Origin: Perognathus longimembris pacificus
Lineage: Eukaryota; Chordata; Mammalia; Rodentia; Heteromyidae
Assembly (NCBI RefSeq): GCF_023159225.1
Contig: NC_063162.1
Span: 92,708,880 to 92,772,879, forward strand
DNA length: 64,000 nucleotides
Direction: 5' to 3'
The notes beneath the pieces are model-generated. The model ran no database searches. It worked only from the letters and a program-made list of their open reading frames with translations, and was not told the DNA's origin. The position numbers were made by a program, and so were the translations under genes. Position 1 is the stretch's first letter. The number at the start of each line of letters is the position of its first letter. Shown here piece by piece: positions 42,501 through 52,962 of the stretch.

Positions 42501-44694
42501 TCGACCAACACTGTAATTCACTAAGATCTCACAAAGAAAAAAAAATCCTATATATCACATGCTTTCCTTTGGTGCTGGCATTTAATCTTGCAAATAACTT
42601 AAAAATTAACTTCCATTAGATTGTACTGACAATTAGTTGTCATTTAAAAATTACTCCCACAAATTTAGAAGGTCAGAAGTACTATTATTTTTACCATTGT
42701 GACGAGTACAAGATTGAATGCAGATGAACTTTAGACATAAATTAAGTTTTATTCTCACTCACTGGTAGGGCATGAACAGTTGTCTTACATTTTACTCTTT
42801 TCTAATATTTTAGCTGTGGAGACTAATATATTCTCAAAAACGGTCCAACATAAACTGGTAATATTTAGCTCCACTTGTTTCAATAATGTGAATACAAAAA
42901 TATTATGTACATTGTCAGATTGCTTTCCTCTTTGCTGATCTTTTCTTATAGGAGCCTTTCAGCAACCACAATTAGTACTGAAATGCAGTTATTATCGGTT
43001 CCTTCTCAACTCTGAGGCTGTGTCTTATTTCCAGCCTGCTCTGTCTAGATGAACTCTGAAGCACATATTTTCCCTGGTAAAGGAGCAAGGAACTCACCAA
43101 TTATCCAGATGAAAGTCAACTAAGTTTTTATCCCCAGGAATGCAAATGAAGAGACTGAAAAGGCAGCTTTTCAGGGAAGATGGCCTTAAATTGATAAGAA
43201 AATTGCAAAGGTTATAGCTGGACAGGATGTGAAATCATCTCCTGTAGCAAATTCCACAAATTAGCTGACGAAAGCAATTTTCTACCAATTTCTCACTTGT
43301 TATAGATGTGGGGAAGCTAAATACTCACTTTTCCCAAATCTCTGGTGGCTATGGTAGACAATTATGCATAAGCAGAATTTTGTTGAGAAAAATCTCTCTA
43401 GAGTTTTGGCTTTTGTGATTGCTAAGGACAAATGGTGGCTAGTCTGTCCTGACCCTTTCTTTTCACCTTGAAGATCTTGGTTAAACCAGCAGTGTCATCT
43501 AGCAACCCACAACCAATTGGCAAACACAGGACCAGCTGCCAAAGTAGGGACATCATCTTGAAATTCTGTTTAATGTACATTTGAAGAAAATAGATCTGAA
43601 AAGATTTGAAATGCTAAAGTATTATGTAAATGTAAAATAGCTCTATCTTACAATACTTCAATCAAGAAAAAAACAAGGAGTAAATTTTAATAGTGGAAAT
43701 CTAATAGAACTCAGATGGTTTAAGCAAAATGTTATGCATTTCTTTGATTGAAGTGTGTGTGTGTATGTGTGTGTGTGTATGTGTATGTCAGTACATGTGT
43801 GAGTTAAAAGCAAGAATCCAAGTGAAAAAGTCATAAATTATAATGCTGAAGAAAGTCATGTTCCAAAATAAGACTTGTTTTCTTCAGCAGTCTGGATAAC
43901 ATTTTACCTTGTGTTCAAACTATCCATGCATGCAATGAATGCAGTTTAGTCAACCTCAAATTATACCCCATTTCTGATCATCTTGTAGAAACTCAATCCG
44001 TGTCCATGGAAATGTTACATTACCATTGTAGAGCTCAGTAAAAAGAAATAATACTTGGCATTTAAATTCATGAGGTGCCTTTAAATCGTCTCATTTTTAT
44101 TTAAATATTTCCGCCTAGAAAAACAGGCTAAAAATACAACATAGTATTTCAGAGATTAAATCAGCATGGAAACTTGCCCAGGTCAATCACAGTATTCACC
44201 TTTATTCTGTGATTTATTCATAAATAAACTGATATCATTCTGAGTTTCATTTCTTGAGCTCATCCTGCCCATTTTTAAAATTACAATTCACTGATGTAAG
44301 TGACTTTAATGTACATGCTCTTAATTTATCTCATCATGAGTTTATCATTCCTTAGGGTCTTCTTTACATTCAGTGCAATTTCCCCACAATAGCATATTTA
44401 TTTCTTCTCATTTTCCTATTATCTTCTTCCAACATTTACTTCCACCTTCTCTTTGACTACCCATCAATCTTGCCCTCTCCTGGATCATTTCAGGGTTTTA
44501 AGTTCATGTAAGTAAAAACAGAAACAAAACAGAAAATTCTCTTACACCTACACATATCTTCTAAATACACAGCTCATAGGGAACAACACTACTCTGCCAC
44601 ACTTTTAAATAGGAGAATGTGTAACCATTGTGTGCTGGTAAAAGTTTAGCACTGGTTTCCAGACAAAGAGACTGTACGTGTGAATCAATGTATG
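42501..44694. other. Repeat-poor island
   Basis: About 2.2 kb with only one microsatellite (43752-43800). 43000-43560 is compositionally balanced and holds a POU octamer ATGCAAAT (43140-43147). No open frame of note. Confidence 0.4.
43752..43800. repeat. (TG)n with TATG interruptions
   Basis: GTGTGTGTGTGTATGTGTGTG pattern, imperfect. Confidence 0.9.
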
Positions 44695-45005
44695 TGTATG
44701 TACATATATTCATTATACATGTTCATTATAAATTATATAAAGAAAGCAGTATACCATACAATTATGTGTGCATACATACATGTTCATTAGAAGTAATACT
44801 TAATAAAAATACAGCCCATGATAATATGTAAGTATACATGTGTTTATAATAAGTTATATAAAGAAAATATGGCATATAATTATACCTGTGTAGGTATATG
44901 TTCATTATAAATTTTATTTTATGAAGAAAAATAGCACACAATTATATGCACATACATATATGTTCATTTAAATTATACTTATATAAAGAAAATAGTACAG
45001 AATTT
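44695..45005. repeat. Minisatellite, about 5 units of 57-62 bp
   Basis: Five related AT-rich units follow one another. Each contains a TATG/TACATAC-rich start, a TGTTCATT (or TGTTTATAAT) motif, then TTATATAAAGAAA or a variant, and ends in ACAATTA/ATAATTA. Unit ends fall at about 44763, 44825, 44882, 44943 and 45005, a spacing of 62, 57, 61 and 62. Units differ by substitutions and small indels, so the array is old. Confidence 0.8.
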
Positions 45006-45890
45006 TAGTGATAAAATATACAGTCTATAATATCTATATATCAATACCTATATATATTCCATATAATCAATTATATCACACAAAATGCTTTCATTGATAT
45101 TTACCAAACTTGTACATTCTGACTTGAAGTGCAAAAGTCTTTTGCAATTACTATAGTTATTGGAAATTCTCTTACTCTTCAACAATGGGAGTAACTTCCT
45201 TCTTGAATTGGGTATCAGTTTACAAGTACCAGAATGATATTTCTCCAGATTTTGTGTCAGTGACCATGGAATTACCATATATCCAATATTGTTTAATTGT
45301 ATTCTGCTTCTTTAAATTTTTTTCTATCTTTGTTCAAGTCTGGAAAATCAGCAAAATAAAATCTTGGATTTGTAGCATTTATTTGCCAGTTTCCAAGGTG
45401 TACATTTCTTATCATGCTGACTTCAAGATGTTAATATGAAGCCATTGGGTATCATTCAGATAAAATAGACACAAATAATCTTAGCAATAGAGTGAATATA
45501 AGAAATAGAGTAAAATATTTGGGGAAATGGAAAATATTAATACTTGTATTATTTTTAGTGTGACCTCTTTTAGGTACACAATTTAACTCTCATTATTAGC
45601 TATGTTTAATATCCAGCCTGAACAATTCCAGTTTATCCAATCTACTCTCACAAGCCAGCATAAGCCAGATCTAGCACAGACTCGAAGGAAAAAAACTGCT
45701 GGTACCCAAACTATTCTATTGCATTTGCTGTTACTAGAACTCTCATGGACTTGAACTCAAGAGCCATGGAATGTTTATATTTACTTTATTTGATCTCTCT
45801 GTAATATTCCCAACATGTTTCCTATGTCTGTCAATAACTCTGGCATTCATTTTTTTCAGTTTCATTTCAGTTTCATATTGTCATAAAAAT
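45006..45890. other. Unrecognised sequence
   Basis: Short opposed frames at 45048-45439 have no domain. Nothing named. Confidence 0.35.
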
Positions 45891-46108
45891 TCACAGTATG
45901 GGGCTAGGAATGTGGCCTAGTGGTAGAGTGTTTGATTAGCATGCATGAAGCCCTGAGTTGGATTCCTCAGAACCTCATATACAAAAAAAAAAAAAAACCC
46001 GAAAGTAGTGCTGTGGCTCAAGTCTAGCCTTGAGCAAAAAGAAGCCAGGGACAGTGCTCAGGCCCTGAGTCCAAGCCCCAGGACTGGGAGAAAAAACAAA
46101 TCACAGTA
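45891..46108 (+). mobile_element. IDL-Geo SINE with 8-bp TSD, expanded linker
   Basis: Body 45899-46100 between TCACAGTA at 45891-45898 and 46101-46108. The A-rich linker between the monomers has grown to A15, and Geo has lost about ten bases (CTCAAGTCTAGCC in place of CTCAAGTGGTAGAGTGCTAGCC), removing the end of the A-box-like motif. Confidence 0.93.
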
Positions 46109-46299
46109 AGCTAAATTCCATTTTCTTTTCTGTTCATTGGCGGTTTGGGCAATCTCACTAATGACCATTCACCAGTGATAGCCCAGTTTCTCTCGTGTAA
46201 CAAAACACACTGTTCTTCTAAACTCTACATGGTTTGAGACTACTTTATAAGTTAGTTCCCCTTTCTTATTTGCTTACTAATTAAGTAATTAGTTGGGTA
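46109..46299. other. Unrecognised sequence
   Basis: Nothing recognised. Confidence 0.4.
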
Positions 46300-46440
46300 A
46301 TTATTTATGTCTGTCTCTTCCCCTAGGCAAGTAGTTTCACAAGCATATGGAACATTCTGATTCTTTTTTTGTAATTATATTCTCAAAGCCTTGCACATTA
46401 TCTTACACAGAGTAGTTACTGAAGAACCCAATAAATGAAT
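46300..46440 (+). mobile_element. L2/MIR 3'-end remnant
   Basis: GTCTGTCTCTTCCCCTAGGC.., TATTCTCAAAGCCTTGCACATTATCTTACACAGAGTAGTTACTGAAGAACCCAATAAATGAAT is the worn 'cctggcacatagtaggtgctcaataaatg' end. Confidence 0.6.
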
Positions 46441-46539
46441 AATCAGTATTTCAACACAATATGCACTGAAAATAAACCTCAGTCAACGTCCCCTAAACTC
46501 TGCTTCTCTTCCACATTCTAACCATACTGAATGACACCC

Positions 46540-47400
46540 ACATCAAGCTCAGCCCAATGTCAAAAAGCCCCAGACTCCACCCCTTCCTTTACTATTTATA
46601 TTGTCATTCATGTCTACTTATTTTTCACTAAATGACTTTCAAACGATTCCCTCTTTCTTATCATTGTGATTATTACCCTAGTTTTGAGTCACTCATGGCT
46701 AGAGCCTGTAATCATCACTAAACACGTTGTTTCCTCCTCTCTCCTCTTCAATTCATCTGTATTTTGTTTAATGATCTATCAAAATCGCCCCACCACCAGA
46801 AGACAAACTCTTTATTCCAGTGCTCACAAACCGTCTATGGAGGGTCTAGGGATACATCCTAGTGGCAAGAGTGCTTGCCTCCTATACGTGAAGCCCTGGG
46901 TTCAATTCCCCAGCACCACATTTACAGAAAATGGCCAGAAGTGGTGCTGTGGCTCAAGTCGTAGAGGGCTATCCTTGAACAAAGAAAGAAGCCAGGACAG
47001 TGCTACAGTGCTCAGTCCCTGAGTCCAAGGCCCAGAACTGGCCCCCAAAAAAGCTTCTATGGTCAGAATTCATCTTGTTTCCAATCCTTAACCACCTTCC
47101 ATTTCTCATGAGGAGTCTCTAAACTCAGCTTGTGTTCAGGTAGCTTCAGTTCCTTGGTCTCTTTCTCTTGTCAGGGTATCTGTTCACATGGTAATGGAGG
47201 CTCCTTCTATGCATCCTGGCCTTTTTTCACACCTGTGCCAGACACTTCTTCCTCAGTTTCACTTTCCTAACATTCATGACTTTATCACTGTATTTGTTTT
47301 AGTCAATTGTTGGTTACTTTCATATCTCCTGAACTTTCATTTCTGCCCAATTAGATTATGAACTTCTTGCCAAAGATTGTCAACAACCAGGACACAGTAG
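46540..47400 (+). mobile_element. Probable L2 fragment split by an IDL-Geo insertion
   Basis: Pyrimidine-rich text such as CTAGAGCCTGTAATCATCACTAAAC.. and CTCTCCTCTTCAATTCATCTGTATT, and after the SINE CCAATCCTTAACCACCTTCC.., CTTTCTCTTGTCAGGGTATCTG, follows the order of the L2 3' region. Very diverged; boundaries are approximate. Confidence 0.45.
46834..47062 (+). mobile_element. IDL-Geo SINE with 7-bp TSD
   Basis: Body 46841-47055 between TCTATGG at 46834-46840 and 47056-47062. A small internal duplication (ACAGTGCT twice, near 46997) and a C-rich 3' end (GGCCCCCAAAAAA) are private features. Confidence 0.9.
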
Positions 47401-48241
47401 AAAATCAGAACTGTCTGGATGGCAATAAAGTAACAAACCATTGGGTCTGCAGAAAAAATACTACTGTCCCTTTTAGAGCCACTCACCTTGAAAGTTATCC
47501 ACTTACATTAATGATGATGGCATTCCTCCAAATGGTTTTGGAAGTAAAGTTTCTGAATTGTCTGTGGAGTATCCTCTAAATGATCTCAAATGAGGCCAAA
47601 AAGAAAATCTACCATTATCTGGGACATTTCTAAGTCTTTAGAGAAGTCAAAGAGTGAGTAATAAGATCCTGAGTAGAAAATAAAACATGTAAAACACATG
47701 TAATGATTCATTTGGGGAGCCAAATAAATGGGCTCAAAAGGAGACCCTCAAAACCATAATTTTAGCACATGCCACTGCTTTTTAAAGATACATGTATGTC
47801 TTCAAACTGATTACTTTGATCAACAGTACAAACATCAACATGCAATTATTAGTAAGTTGCCTGGTCCACTACATAAAGTTTGTCCTAGAAACATTTCCCA
47901 AAAAGCATGCACAATGAATGTATGTTGCCTTATGAGGTGAAAGAAACCAAATAAAGGTATTTAACACACTGTGTTAAAGAAAGTTGAAAACAAAAGATTT
48001 ATTTCTTGCAGTTGTCAATATCATAATATTGCTGACTGTGAGGCCCACCAGTGGCATATAGCACTATAACCATTTCTTCTTGAATTTTTTGCAGAATTAA
48101 ATGTCACACAAACATTGGGAAAGTCTTCTTCACTGGGGTTGCATAGTTTCTTCAACATCATGACTTGCAATTTAAAACCACATTGATACCCAAAGGTGCA
48201 GATGAAGAGGAGAATGTTCACTCTATTCTAACTACCTTGCA
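47401..48241. other. Unrecognised sequence
   Basis: Minus-strand text at 47990-48230 ends TGCAAGAAATAAATCTTTTG, which could be the polyadenylation end of an old LTR or processed transcript; I could not assign it. The open frames at 47728-47940 (+) and 48021-48221 (-) have no recognised domain. Confidence 0.35.
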
Positions 48242-48640
48242 TTACTGCTGTGGTTTAGACAAGCTGTATTCCCCAGGGAATCATGTGCTAGAAACTTGGT
48301 CTCCACAGTAATGGTATTTAAGAGGTGGGACTTCATGGAAGGTGATTAGGTGATGAGGGTGCTGCCTTTGTAAAGGGATTAATGCATGGTGGATGGTTCT
48401 CCCAAGAGCAGTTTTATTCATGAAAAAATGATCCTGGCCCCTCCTTGTTTTCTTGCATGCTCTCTCCTCTCGTGTCCTCTGAAGAGCATGGGCTCCCACC
48501 ATACTGAAACAGCATTAAGCTATGTGTATTTTGTAGCCACAGGAGTCATGAGCTTAATAAGCCCCATTCCTTTATGAGTCACACAATCTCAAGCACTCGG
48601 GCACTAAGGCTATCCTTATATCCTTACAATAACCTTGCAT
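48242..48640 (+). mobile_element. MLT1-type MaLR solo LTR
   Basis: Sense order: TGCTGTGGTTTAGACAAG.., GAAACTTGGTCTCCACAGTAATGG, TTTAAGAGGTGGGACTTCATGG, GGATTAATGC.., GATCCTGGCCCCTCCTTGTTTTC, ATGCTCTCTCC, CTTAATAAGCCCCATTCCTTTATGAGTCACACAATCTCAAG. These are the MLT1 landmarks in order. No internal sequence is attached. Confidence 0.85.
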
Positions 48641-48789
48641 TAGAAATAGAACTAGTATCCTAGATTTATAGTTAATGGGAAAATAGACTAAGAAAATAGC
48701 CAGCCATAAACCACAACACTAGGTAGAAACAGACAGATTGTCCCACTATCCTGGTCAGCATATCAGCCTAAAAACTTAACCTGAGTGGA
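48641..48789. other. Unrecognised sequence
   Basis: Nothing recognised. Confidence 0.4.
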
Positions 48790-49040
48790 CTTTCTCTCTG
48801 CACAGCCTCAAGAATGCTACCTCAAGCTCTTCTGGAATGTACTGTTCCTTCATAAATCCCCCCATTTCCACATGGCTAATCCCTCCCTATTACTTTGAGG
48901 TTCCTTTTATCCACTTTCCCTAGGATGCCTACACTGCCAACTGGCTAAAAATAACCATCCCCATGGGACCTTGTTCCTTTCATGAACTTATAAAATCACT
49001 CTCTTACATACATCGCAAAGACAGACCAGACTCACACAGC
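48790..49040 (+). mobile_element. L2 3'-region remnant
   Basis: CTCTTCTGGAATGTACTGTTCCTTC.., CCCATTTCCACATGGCTAATCCCTCCCTATTACTTTGAGG resembles the L2 segment 'ctggaatgctcttcc..cacatggctcactccctcac'. Confidence 0.5.
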
Positions 49041-49220
49041 TACAAGAAAGAAAGAGAGTTTTAACAGGCCAACATTTTCATGACAGGAGATGAGTTTAGG
49101 GTCTAACTGCATTTATATTGCTTTCTCAAGGATAATTTGGTTTTAAATATGTTAATAATATCCTGCTAATACTGCTTTAAACATTTGAAATTTCAAAAGT
49201 ATATCTCATCTGATCTTCAA
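49041..49220. other. Unrecognised sequence
   Basis: Nothing recognised. Confidence 0.4.
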
Positions 49221-49398
49221 TACCAAAAAAGAAGGAAAGAAAGAGAGAGAGACAGAGAGTTGGGGGAGGAAGGGAGGGAGGGAGGGAGGGAGGGAAGGAG
49301 AGAGGGAAGGAGGGAAGGAAGGAAGGAAGGAAGGAAGGAAGGAAGGAAGGAAGGAAGGAAGGAAGGAAGGAAGGAAGGAAGGAAGGGAAGGAAGGAAA
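49221..49398. repeat. (GA)n-(GGGA)n-(GGAA)n array
   Basis: GAAA/GA units (49231-49260), GGGA units (49265-49310), then about 22 GGAA units (49307-49397). Low-complexity frames on both strands (Glu/Gly/Arg/Lys or Phe/Leu/Pro/Ser) are artefacts. GGAA arrays can bind ETS-family factors; no such role is shown here. Confidence 0.97.
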
Positions 49399-49647
49399 TA
49401 ACTGTATATCCTGGCACACACCTTTAATGTTAGCTACCCAGGAGGTTGAGACTTGACTATTGCGGCTTGAAACCAGCCTGGACAGGAAAGTCCATGAGAT
49501 GCTTATCTCCAGTATACTACTCAGAAAAAGCCAGAAGTGGCACTGTGGCTCAAGTGGCAGAGCATTAGCCTTGAGCACAAAGAAGTTTGGGGACAGCGCT
49601 CAGTCCCTGAGTTCAATCTCCACCAGCAAAAAGAAAATAACTGTATA
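49396..49647 (+). mobile_element. B1-Geo SINE with perfect 13-bp TSD
   Basis: Body 49409-49634 between AAATAACTGTATA at 49396-49408 and 49635-49647. The left B1-like part is abridged (CCTGGCACACACCTTTAATG). The Geo monomer is well kept (AGCCAGAAGTGGCACTGTGG..GGGGACAGCGCTCAGTCC). It inserted exactly at the end of the GGAA array. It is the clearest evidence that B1-Geo elements were mobilised as one unit. Confidence 0.93.
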
Positions 49648-50370
49648 AATGAAGGACTTGAACTTGAAAAGGCTGTGAACCTCTACAAGTGAATTAGCAT
49701 ATCATATCATCCACCACAGCACTACCTACAATAGGCAGTTACTAGCATCCAGGAAATGATTGTGTGTGAGTAACTTGAATCCCCACACATAAATACTTCT
49801 CTTCCAGATCTAGGATGCAGATGAGGCCTCCCCTCACCCCACAGCATGCCCACAGAATCCTAACTGCCAAAACTTTCAATTCTTTGCCAAAGGGCTTCTT
49901 CTGAACCTCTCTGGCAGCTTGGAAGATTTTACATGGAGATTTACACACAAACACATCTCTGCCCACAAGCAGCCCTCAGCTAAGCAGTAACTGCTTCCAT
50001 GGTGAACTCTCCCAGCTCCCCTGCTCCGTTAGAGAACCCTGAGGCGTGATTCTATAGGAGCCCCAGACGAACTCTACATATGTTCAGAATAGAAGCTGGC
50101 TTGCCACAAACCTTTACTGAGGCCTTCCCCACACCTCTCCACCACCGCACAATGAAAAGTAAAAAATGGGAGCTAATGTTCACATAAATGTTTGATTTAT
50201 TAATTTTCTGACGTGAAAAAAGAGGATTGTTTTCAAAAGAAAACACTTTCAAAATGTGTTGGCAAAAGTGCCATTTTAATACCCTCTTTAGGTCTTAAAC
50301 ATAATACCTCTCTCAGGTGCATAAGTTGGGAAAAGTGAAAAAACAAGCTTACAATCAATTTTTCTTCTAT
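49648..50370. other. Unrecognised sequence
   Basis: More GC-balanced than average but without a recognisable domain in any open frame. Confidence 0.4.
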
Positions 50371-50599
50371 TTGAAGTAGCCTTTTTTTTTTTTTTTGCCA
50401 GTCCTGAGGCTTGAACTCAGGGCCTGAGCACTGTCCCTGGCTTCTTTTTGCTCAAGGGTAGCACTCTACCTCTTGAGCCACAGCGCCACTTCTGGCTTTT
50501 TCTATATATGTGATGCTGAGGAATTGAACTCAGGGCTTCATGTATGTGAGGCAAGGACTCTACCACTAGACCATATTCCCAGCTCTTGAAGTACCTTTT
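50371..50599 (-). mobile_element. IDL-Geo SINE with imperfect TSD
   Basis: Body about 50385-50585. Flanks TTGAAGTAGCCTTTT (from 50371) and TTGAAGTACCTTTT (50586-50599) are the TSD with one or two differences. The tail is T16 on the plus strand. A GA microsatellite begins 15 bp further on. Confidence 0.92.
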
Positions 50600-50610
50600 T
50601 AATGATATTG

Positions 50611-50614
<4 letters not shown>

Positions 50615-50661
<47 letters not shown>
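50615..50661. repeat. (GA)n microsatellite
   Basis: About 23 uninterrupted GA units. Confidence 0.98.
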
Positions 50662-50663
<2 letters not shown>

Positions 50664-50867
50664 AGGTATGTTTCAGTGAAGCCATCTAATTACATAGCAT
50701 TTCTTAGAAAATCCTCTCTGATCTTCATTAGAGTAAACACCTGCCATGTCCCCCCAGACACCTACTTTTGACCTCATGTGGATGGATGCCTGCCCACTTA
50801 TTCAAAACATACCAAGAATTTTTAAAAGAGAATTACGATGATTTAGTTGTATAGGTAGGAGAAAAGG
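50662..50867. other. Unrecognised sequence
   Basis: Nothing recognised. Confidence 0.4.
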
Positions 50868-51017
50868 GAAAAAATAGGTAAGAGAAAAAAATGAAAGAGA
50901 GAAGAGGAAGAAAAGGAGGGAGGGAGGGAGAGAGGGCTGGAGGAAAGGAGGGAGAAAAAGGGAGGGAGGGAGAAAGGGTGAGCAGGAGAGAGGAAAACAT
51001 GGAGGGAGGGAGGGATG
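50868..51017. repeat. Purine-rich (GGGA/GAAA) tract
   Basis: About 150 bp of almost pure A/G on the plus strand with GGGA clusters. Mirror-symmetric stretches could adopt H-DNA; this is inference. Confidence 0.9.
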
Positions 51018-51209
51018 AATAACCTCAGGGAGTTCTTCATCTAAGTATCAAGAAAAGACATTTACATGACAACGAATATTCAGTATGTTTGTTATGGTAG
51101 TGCACAAAATCCCAAAATCCTTAAGAATCACTTCTAACTAACACATGAACAGATGAAGGACTACTTAAAATAATCAGATTGTGCTCATCCAATTAGCCAT
51201 ATTGTTTTT
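51018..51209. other. Unrecognised sequence
   Basis: Nothing recognised. Confidence 0.4.
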
Positions 51210-51454
51210 TGGAAAGCTTTTTTTTTTTTTTTTTTTTTTTTTGGCCAGTCCTGGGCCTTGGACTCAGGGCCTGAGCACTGTCCCTGGCTTCTTCCCGCTC
51301 AAGGCTAGCACTCTGCCTCTTGAGCCACAGCGCCGCTTCTGGCCGTTTTCTGTATATGTGGTGGTGCTGGGGAATCGAACCTAGGGCCTCGTGTATCTGA
51401 GGCAGGCACTCTTGCCACTAGGCTATATCCCCAGCCCCTGGAAAGCTTTTTTTT
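51210..51454 (-). mobile_element. Young IDL-Geo SINE with perfect 16-bp TSD
   Basis: Body about 51226-51438 between TGGAAAGCTTTTTTTT at 51210-51225 and 51439-51454. Keeps CpG sites (GCGCCGCTTC, TTCCCGCTC, ATCGAACC), a sign of youth. Has GGTGGTGCTG, a 3-base duplication in the left monomer. Confidence 0.97.
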
Positions 51455-51687
51455 AACTTTTTAAAATCATATTTAATTGTACATGTGGATTTATGAGTAC
51501 AACATATTTTGATCAACATCACAGATGTCATTGTTCTCCTTATCTCCTAAGCCCATCCATCCTCTCAAGTTACCTGGTCCTATTTTCACTTATGTACATT
51601 GAATAATATTCTGACAGTTAATGACCATTATTTCTTTGTCTACCATTCCTCCACCCACATTTTATTTAAGATTAGAATATAAATATA
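51455..51687 (-). mobile_element. Possible old L1 3'UTR, antisense
   Basis: AATTGTACATGTGGATTTATGAG.., TTTTGATCAACATCACAGATGTC.., CCCATCCATCCTCTCAAG, CTACCATTCCTCCACCCACATT has the layout of antisense L1 tails (a GATCAA..TCA motif followed by a pyrimidine-rich stretch), similar to 21660-21720. Confidence 0.45.
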
Positions 51688-51940
51688 TAGCCAAGCACTA
51701 GTGGCTTATGCTTATAATCCTAGCTACTGAGGAGACTGAGATCTGAGGACTGTGATTCAAAACTAGCCCTGGAAGGAAAGTCCCTGAGACTCTTACCTTG
51801 AATTAACCACCAAGAAGTAGAGCTGTAGCTCAAGTGGTGCTACTAAGTGCTAGCCTTGAGCAATAAACTCAGAGACAGCACCCATGCCCCTGAGTTCAAG
51901 CCCCAGAAACAGCACAAAAATAAATAAAATAAATACATAA
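51688..51940 (+). mobile_element. B1-Geo dimeric SINE
   Basis: AGCCAAGCACTAGTGGCTTATGC, CTAGCTACTGAGGAGACTGAGATCTGAGGA, GAAAGTCCCTGAGACTCTTACC, linker TTGAATTAACCACC, then Geo (GAGCTGTAGCTCAAGTGG..AACTCAGAGACAGCACCC) and an (AAAT)n tail. Confidence 0.88.
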
Positions 51941-52394
51941 ATGAGTATAAAACACACTTAATGTACATTGAAATTAACAGAGCCTCTTTTCAGATCTTCT
52001 GGTGGCAAGATTTGGGTAGTCTCATTAATGTTAATCTATTCCTAGTTACAGTGCTCCTGCTCAGATCTGGAAAGTCAATATAATTCTCCTCTTAAATAAG
52101 CCAGCACTAGTGTATAAAAAGGGGAAATGTGAACTAAAGCCCAAAGAAAACATCATAAATACAAGAGCTGGGTGAGATGGGTATATAGGAGGGAGGTAGG
52201 ATTTCTCTGATAGAAAATGTGTATATGAGAAGAATCTGTCTTCCTCAGTGTGGGACTAGGGGGCCTGTCAGTAAGTAGTAAGTTCACTAGCATGAGGAAG
52301 GGAAACATAGGGACTGGGCCAGGGGAGGGGGAAGTACAGTAATGGAAAATGAGACTGGAAAGAAAAATTAGGGAATTGAAGTTTTTGTTTTGTT
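51941..52394. other. Unrecognised sequence
   Basis: Nothing named. Confidence 0.4.
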
Positions 52395-52830
52395 TTCCCT
52401 AATTTTGCCTTTCAGTACAATTTACATACCAAAAAGCTTATGTTTTAACCTGTACAAGCCAGTAGTGTTAGTGTATGCGCTTTGCTATGAAACCATCAGC
52501 ACTAATTCCAGAACCTTCCTACCAGCCCCAAAAGAAACATCACATCCACCAGCAGTCACATCACATGATGCTGCTCATTACCCCAGCAACCACTACTCCA
52601 CTTTGTGTCCCATGTGTTTCATACACATGGACTCATATTATATGTAGCCTTATAAGCCCAATTTCTTTCACTTAACATAATAATATCAAGGTTTATCCAT
52701 GTTTAGAGTAAGCCAATAACTCATTTCTTTTTTAAATCATCCAGTAAATTCCATTGTATAGGCACATCATATTTTTAATCAACTGGTCATGTGGTAGACA
52801 TTCGTGTTATTTCTACCTTAGGGATATCAT
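52395..52830 (-). mobile_element. Ancient L1 3' end (L1M-type), antisense
   Basis: Plus-strand landmarks of antisense ancient L1: GCTATGAAACCATCAGCACTAATTCCAGAACCTT, CCAGCCCCAAAAGAAACATCAC, CCCCAGCAACCACTACTCCACTTTGTG, TTTCACTTAACATAATAATATCAAGGTTTATCCATG, AAATTCCATTGTATAGGCACATCATATTTT. Order and spacing match the well-known ancestral mammalian L1 tail. Overlapping short frames at 52390-52675 are artefacts. Confidence 0.8.
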
Positions 52831-52881
52831 AAATGTCTAAAAACAATAATATATACATATTTGCCAGAAAAATGTGTTTTC

Positions 52882-52962
52882 CATTTATACATACATATAT
52901 ATTTCAATTTATACATATATATGTGTAAATATGTATCTATGTGTATGTGTATGTGTATATGA
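52882..52962. repeat. (TA)/(TATG)n low-complexity tract
   Basis: ATACATACATATATAT and later GTGTATGTGTATGTGTATATG units. Confidence 0.85.

Noticed and set aside
49221..49398. CRISPR-like array
   Set aside because: Unit is 4 bp with no spacers; a simple microsatellite in a mammalian genome.
49177..49578. 133-codon minus-strand frame rich in Phe/Leu/Pro/Ser
   Set aside because: Translation of the GGAA/GGGA array plus part of a SINE.
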